Shown here: in pieces, positions 60,535-64,000 of the stretch
Layout of the letters: every line of letters begins with the position of its first letter
How positions within the stretch are numbered: the first letter of the stretch is position 1
Source: Endotrypanum monterogeii
Taxonomy: Eukaryota; Euglenozoa; Kinetoplastea; Trypanosomatida; Trypanosomatidae
Assembly (NCBI GenBank): GCA_000333855.2
Contig: CM007314.1
Coordinates: 1,287,850-1,351,849, forward strand
DNA: 64,000 nucleotides
Direction: 5' to 3'
Notes under the pieces: model-generated
What the model saw: only the letters and a program-made list of their open reading frames with translations
What the model was told of the DNA's origin: nothing
Database searches by the model: none
Made by a program: the position numbers and the translations under genes

Positions 60535-63500
60535 TACACATACACGTCAAATACACTGTGATGTTGATCTTCCGTAGGAGGGGTGTGGGAGGCGGGCTGG
60601 TGAGCTGCTTTTCCATGTATTTACCTCACGCCAACCGTGAAAAGCTTTTGCTGATCTCTTGCGTGTTTTTTTTTTACCCTGAGATGAGAATGGCTGTGAA
60701 AAAAAAAAAAACAGGTGAAAGGAGATTCGCTTCAAGGTGCGTGATTCACTTCCCTCTTCTTCCTTTATCCACACACGCACCAGCTCACATATCTATCTGT
60801 ATACTTAGTAACGTACGTCCCTACACACGCTTTTTATTTCAGCGTCTCATGGTGCCAGTAATATGTGGAGATGATTTATATGTATTTACGGAGCATACTT
60901 GAAGCGCTGACGTATCCATAACAAAAAAAAAGCCCGAGCAACTTGCACGTTTCTTCTTTTGTTCCCTTTTTCCTTGTCACGCTTTTATCCCTGTCTTGTG
61001 CGTTGGTAAACTTGTGCAGCGCACCGCTCTGTCTCCGACGATTTTCTTTTGTCTTTGTTCATTTGTCGTTCAGAGGGCCGGTATATGTTTGTGCTCGGAT
61101 TTCTTTACTGCTACACAGAACCTGTGTCTCGGTGGCAGTCTAGCACCCGTCTCTATCTCTGACCGACGATCGGGTCGGAAGTGAAATGTATTCTCTGAAA
61201 GACATTTTTTATCATTAGGGGGCGGCGGTATGCTTCTTTGCAAGGGTCACCATGAAGTGCACTGCGATGGGAGCGGGCTATCCTTACTCAGCAGCACAAG
61301 AATTTCAGGCGAGGGGCGCTGCACTTTGCTAAGAGTCAAAAAAAAAAAGTTACCCTGTGGATGAGAACATCGATACAAGAAAAAATAACCGCGGTATGTC
61401 AACTCCCACCCCGTTTTGACAATGAATATATAAATATATTATATCTTTAAATACGTTTACGTTGTGTTATCACTTTTTTCTTTCGCTGTTTCTTTTCTTT
61501 TTCTTTCGTGTTGACATTTTTTTCCCCATCGCTGTTTTTTCTTTTTTTTGGTGCTCGCGCTGGAGACGCGATTTTTGCGACATCTTCTGTGCGTGTGTCT
61601 CCGTACGTGTGTCTTGATATTTTCCCCCCTCCTTGTCGCTGTCCTGCTTTGTGGTTTGGTTCCGTTATCATCATTTTCGTTTTTCGGTGTGTCGTTGTTC
61701 GCTGTTTCCTGAGGTTTAGAGGTCTGTTTTTCCTTCTATTTTTTCCCTTTTTTTCCTCTTTTTTTTTCTCGTCCTGGCTGGTGCCCTTGTTGCCGTGCTT
61801 CCGTTCCACATGTTCCGGTGTTTTGTCTAGAGCGTCTGTCTCGCTCCTTCTTTCTCCTTCCCTCCCTTTTTTTCCCTGTGGCTACTAGTGCCCATGGATT
61901 CTTTTCTTATTTTCATTTTTTGTTGGTCCTCTGTTTTGTTCCCTTTCCCTGTTGTGTGCGTATGGATGTGGACTGTCTGGTCACTATTATTACTGTTATG
62001 ACTCATGACTACTTCAACAGCAACAACTGCCGGCGACACCGCGCCGCGTCTCTCGTACAGGGTGACACTGACCCCAAGGAATACGTGTGTATTTGAATGG
62101 AAAAAAAGGCGCTGGGATTTCTTTGCCCACCTTCTTTTTTTTTTTTTTGTAGATCTGTGTGTTTTCTCCCTCCACGTGTTGCACATGTTCAGAGACTAAA
62201 GAAAAAGGCGGAGGCACTGCCTATCGCTTTCGCTCTAGCATTCTCCGCCGATCTTTTGGTCACCTCGAAGCTCATCGAACAGGTAGAGGTGATCATTGGG
62301 TGAGGCGGTGGCTTAGTGGTTCTCCCCGTTCACAGCTTTATTATCCGTGTTGTGACATATTTTCATTTGTGTGTATTTGTGCACCAACTCATGCATGCGT
62401 AATGCAGTGGAGGGACTAATGGGCTACTAATGGACATACGGATGGTGTGCCCCACGTGAAGCAAATTTTGTTCGTTTATTTTTCTCCGACTGAAGGATAG
62501 AGGTGCGTCCATGGAGGGCCGGTGATGGGGGCAGTTTGAGGCAAGGAACTGCCTCGGGTTCTCTCGGTCTCTGTGTGTGTGTGTCTCCCTTTCTGTGCGT
62601 GTTGCCAGGTGAATATATAAAAAAGATATGCATATATATTTTTTCCATGATTTATATTTCTGCCCGCCTACTTTTTGTTTCTAGCCGGGTCTTTTTCTAC
62701 CGGTATTTTCTTGCCGCGTGCTCTGAAAGCCGCTCCCCGCTTTGCGTGCGTTTGCGTTTGTGTGTTTTTAAATATCTTCTTTGTTTGTTTGTTTGCCTGG
62801 TGCCCTATCTCCCTCTTCCTCCACTGTTTGGCACCGCGTTTTCTTCCATCGGCTTTTTCTTTTTTTCTGTGTTGATTTTAGTCCTTTTTTTTATTCCTGT
62901 TTTTTTTTTCTCAAATCCTCTTTCTGCAGGTGTCTTGGGCGTGGGTATGCACGAATGTCTGCCTGGCTGTCTCTCTGTCTTTCTGTGTGGTTATGTATGT
63001 GTGTGTGTCTCTGTTGAGATGCAGCAGGGAGAGGCTCCCCTAATCATAAAGTGCTGGAAGAAGATCGAATTTTCAAGTTGTGTGCTCCGATGACAGAACA
63101 GGTTTTTGTTGGCTTGTTTTTTTTTTTTCCGTCTCGGTTCTTGTGGTGTTTTTTTTTTTGTGTGTGTGTTCTTTGGTTGCCTAGGTGGATCGATTCTCCA
63201 ACGTGCGGTATGCGTGTCTGACTTCCTCTCGTTTTTTTTTTTCACTTCTCAACATGTTTCTTTTTCTTTCTCATCCCATGTAAAGAATGAGGGCTTCAAA
63301 AGATACACACAAACACAGCGCAGTGCGAGCTGAGGCGTCTCTCTCTCCCCTCCCCTCACTCCCTCCTTCTCTTCGTATCCTTTATCCAGGGAAGAGGGTT
63401 GTTTACTTTCCGCTGTGCTGTTCAACGACACTCGTCACCGCATCTCGTGCATGCTCGGTTGATATTTGGTGTTCACACAGGTTGTGTGCACTGTGTGCAT

Positions 63501-63839
63501 GGGACACACCCGAGTTCGCTTCTTTCGCCACTCCTTAAGCCTTTCGGACATTCATGAGTTGCCGGTGTATCGTGCTTTCGATTCGTATTAACAGAAGGGG
63601 TATACGCTGTCGACGCGGACATCCAAGTATCTGGTATCGAAGCTGAACGAGGCCGTCTGAAGTCCCTTCTTCTTCACCGGCTTACATGTAGAGCTCGTGG
63701 ATGGGCACACCCTTATGGACACCAGAGGACGCTGACTTCATCCCCCTTCTAAACCCTTGGTTTCAAGCAAGAGGTCTCACAAAAAAAAAACTTTGATTAC
63801 ACTTCATATGCAACAAAACTTCTCTCGTCTCTTCCCGAC

Positions 63840-63865
63840 TGTGTGTGTGTGTGTGTGTGTGTGTG
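63840..63865. repeat. (GT)n microsatellite
   Basis: GT alternation of 26 bases near the right edge of the window. Confidence 0.95.
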
Positions 63866-64000
63866 GTCCTGCCCCCCCTCCGGAAAGCTGAACGCATGAA
63901 TACACTTGCATCCACGCCCCATAGAGCACGGCTTTAGGGTAGGCACCCTCCTCCACTGTAACATTTCTTTAACATACACTCCTTCGAAGGAGTGCACTGC

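Larger units (their letters stand above)
58017..64000. other. Gene-free 3' end of the window
   Basis: I find no credible gene in these 6 kb. It holds a T-tract joined to a G-quadruplex-like block (58260-58291), a C-run block (about 59403-59430), a CA tract (60516-60534), a GT tract (63840-63865) and many T-tracts. A patch at about 59518-59823 lacks homopolymers and has open frames on both strands (101 codons from ATG on the plus strand), but no recognisable product. The next gene of the unit, if any, starts beyond the window. Confidence 0.6.

Noticed and set aside
62285..62340. GGCGGTGGCTTAGTGGTT sequence resembling a tRNA 5' end
   Set aside because: No T-arm or closing acceptor stem follows within tRNA length.
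1..64000. CRISPR arrays, bacterial operons, promoters or insertion sequences
   Set aside because: The gene structure is kinetoplastid nuclear DNA. The repeats are microsatellites or the two dispersed families, and none has the spacer-repeat layout of CRISPR or terminal repeats of insertion sequences.

Overview
The window is nuclear DNA of a kinetoplastid flagellate, most likely from the Leishmania-like trypanosomatids (Leishmaniinae). All convincing genes are intronless and on the + strand. They are separated by 1-10 kb of pyrimidine-rich spacer with T-tracts, CA/GT/TA microsatellites and polypyrimidine-AG signals ahead of the first ATG. This is the layout of one polycistronic unit processed by spliced-leader trans-splicing and polyadenylation. 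A PAS-domain phosphoglycerate kinase, a 358-residue 15-repeat MORN protein and an MKT1 regulator in one run fit the Leishmania chromosome 30 / T. brucei chromosome 6 block, from memory of gene order. I cannot fix the species. Coding fraction is about one third, which looks low.

Layout, left to right: MORN1 (1584-2660), BAR-like protein (5145-6263), a three-repeat GWG protein with a possible ubiquitin-like head (8591-9910), ribosomal protein uL6/L9 (10946-11518), a conserved-looking unknown (12656-13621), a large multi-EF-hand protein (14684-16870) and a single-finger CCCH protein (19999-21813). Next comes a 10.3-kb interval with no credible gene. It holds a run of 143 Ns, two or three copies of a G-quadruplex-bearing repeat and one copy of a 561-bp dispersed repeat. 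Then follow PAS-PGK (32119-33702), the exportin CSE1/CAS (36944-39868), a 95-residue cysteine-rich protein (41787-42074), an LRR-type protein (43305-44090), the second 561-bp repeat (45179-45740), a WD40 protein with a dynein-D6-like region (46306-48159), a TCP11-family protein (50798-53419) and MKT1 (55623-58016). The last 6 kb has no gene I can support.

Functional themes are cytoskeleton and membrane (MORN1, BAR-like, possibly the GWG protein and the WD40/dynein-like protein), calcium sensing (EF-hand protein), post-transcriptional control (CCCH protein and MKT1), nuclear transport (CSE1) and translation (L9). Neighbours in such units need not share a function, so these groupings are only suggestive. 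Gene starts were set at the first ATG after a plausible trans-splice acceptor. The strongest leads are the PDZ-like/dynein-D6-like/WD40 architecture, the PAS-PGK with an altered nucleotide-loop acid and a PTS1-like tail, the GWG-repeat protein, the small cysteine-rich gene, and the two recent repeat families.
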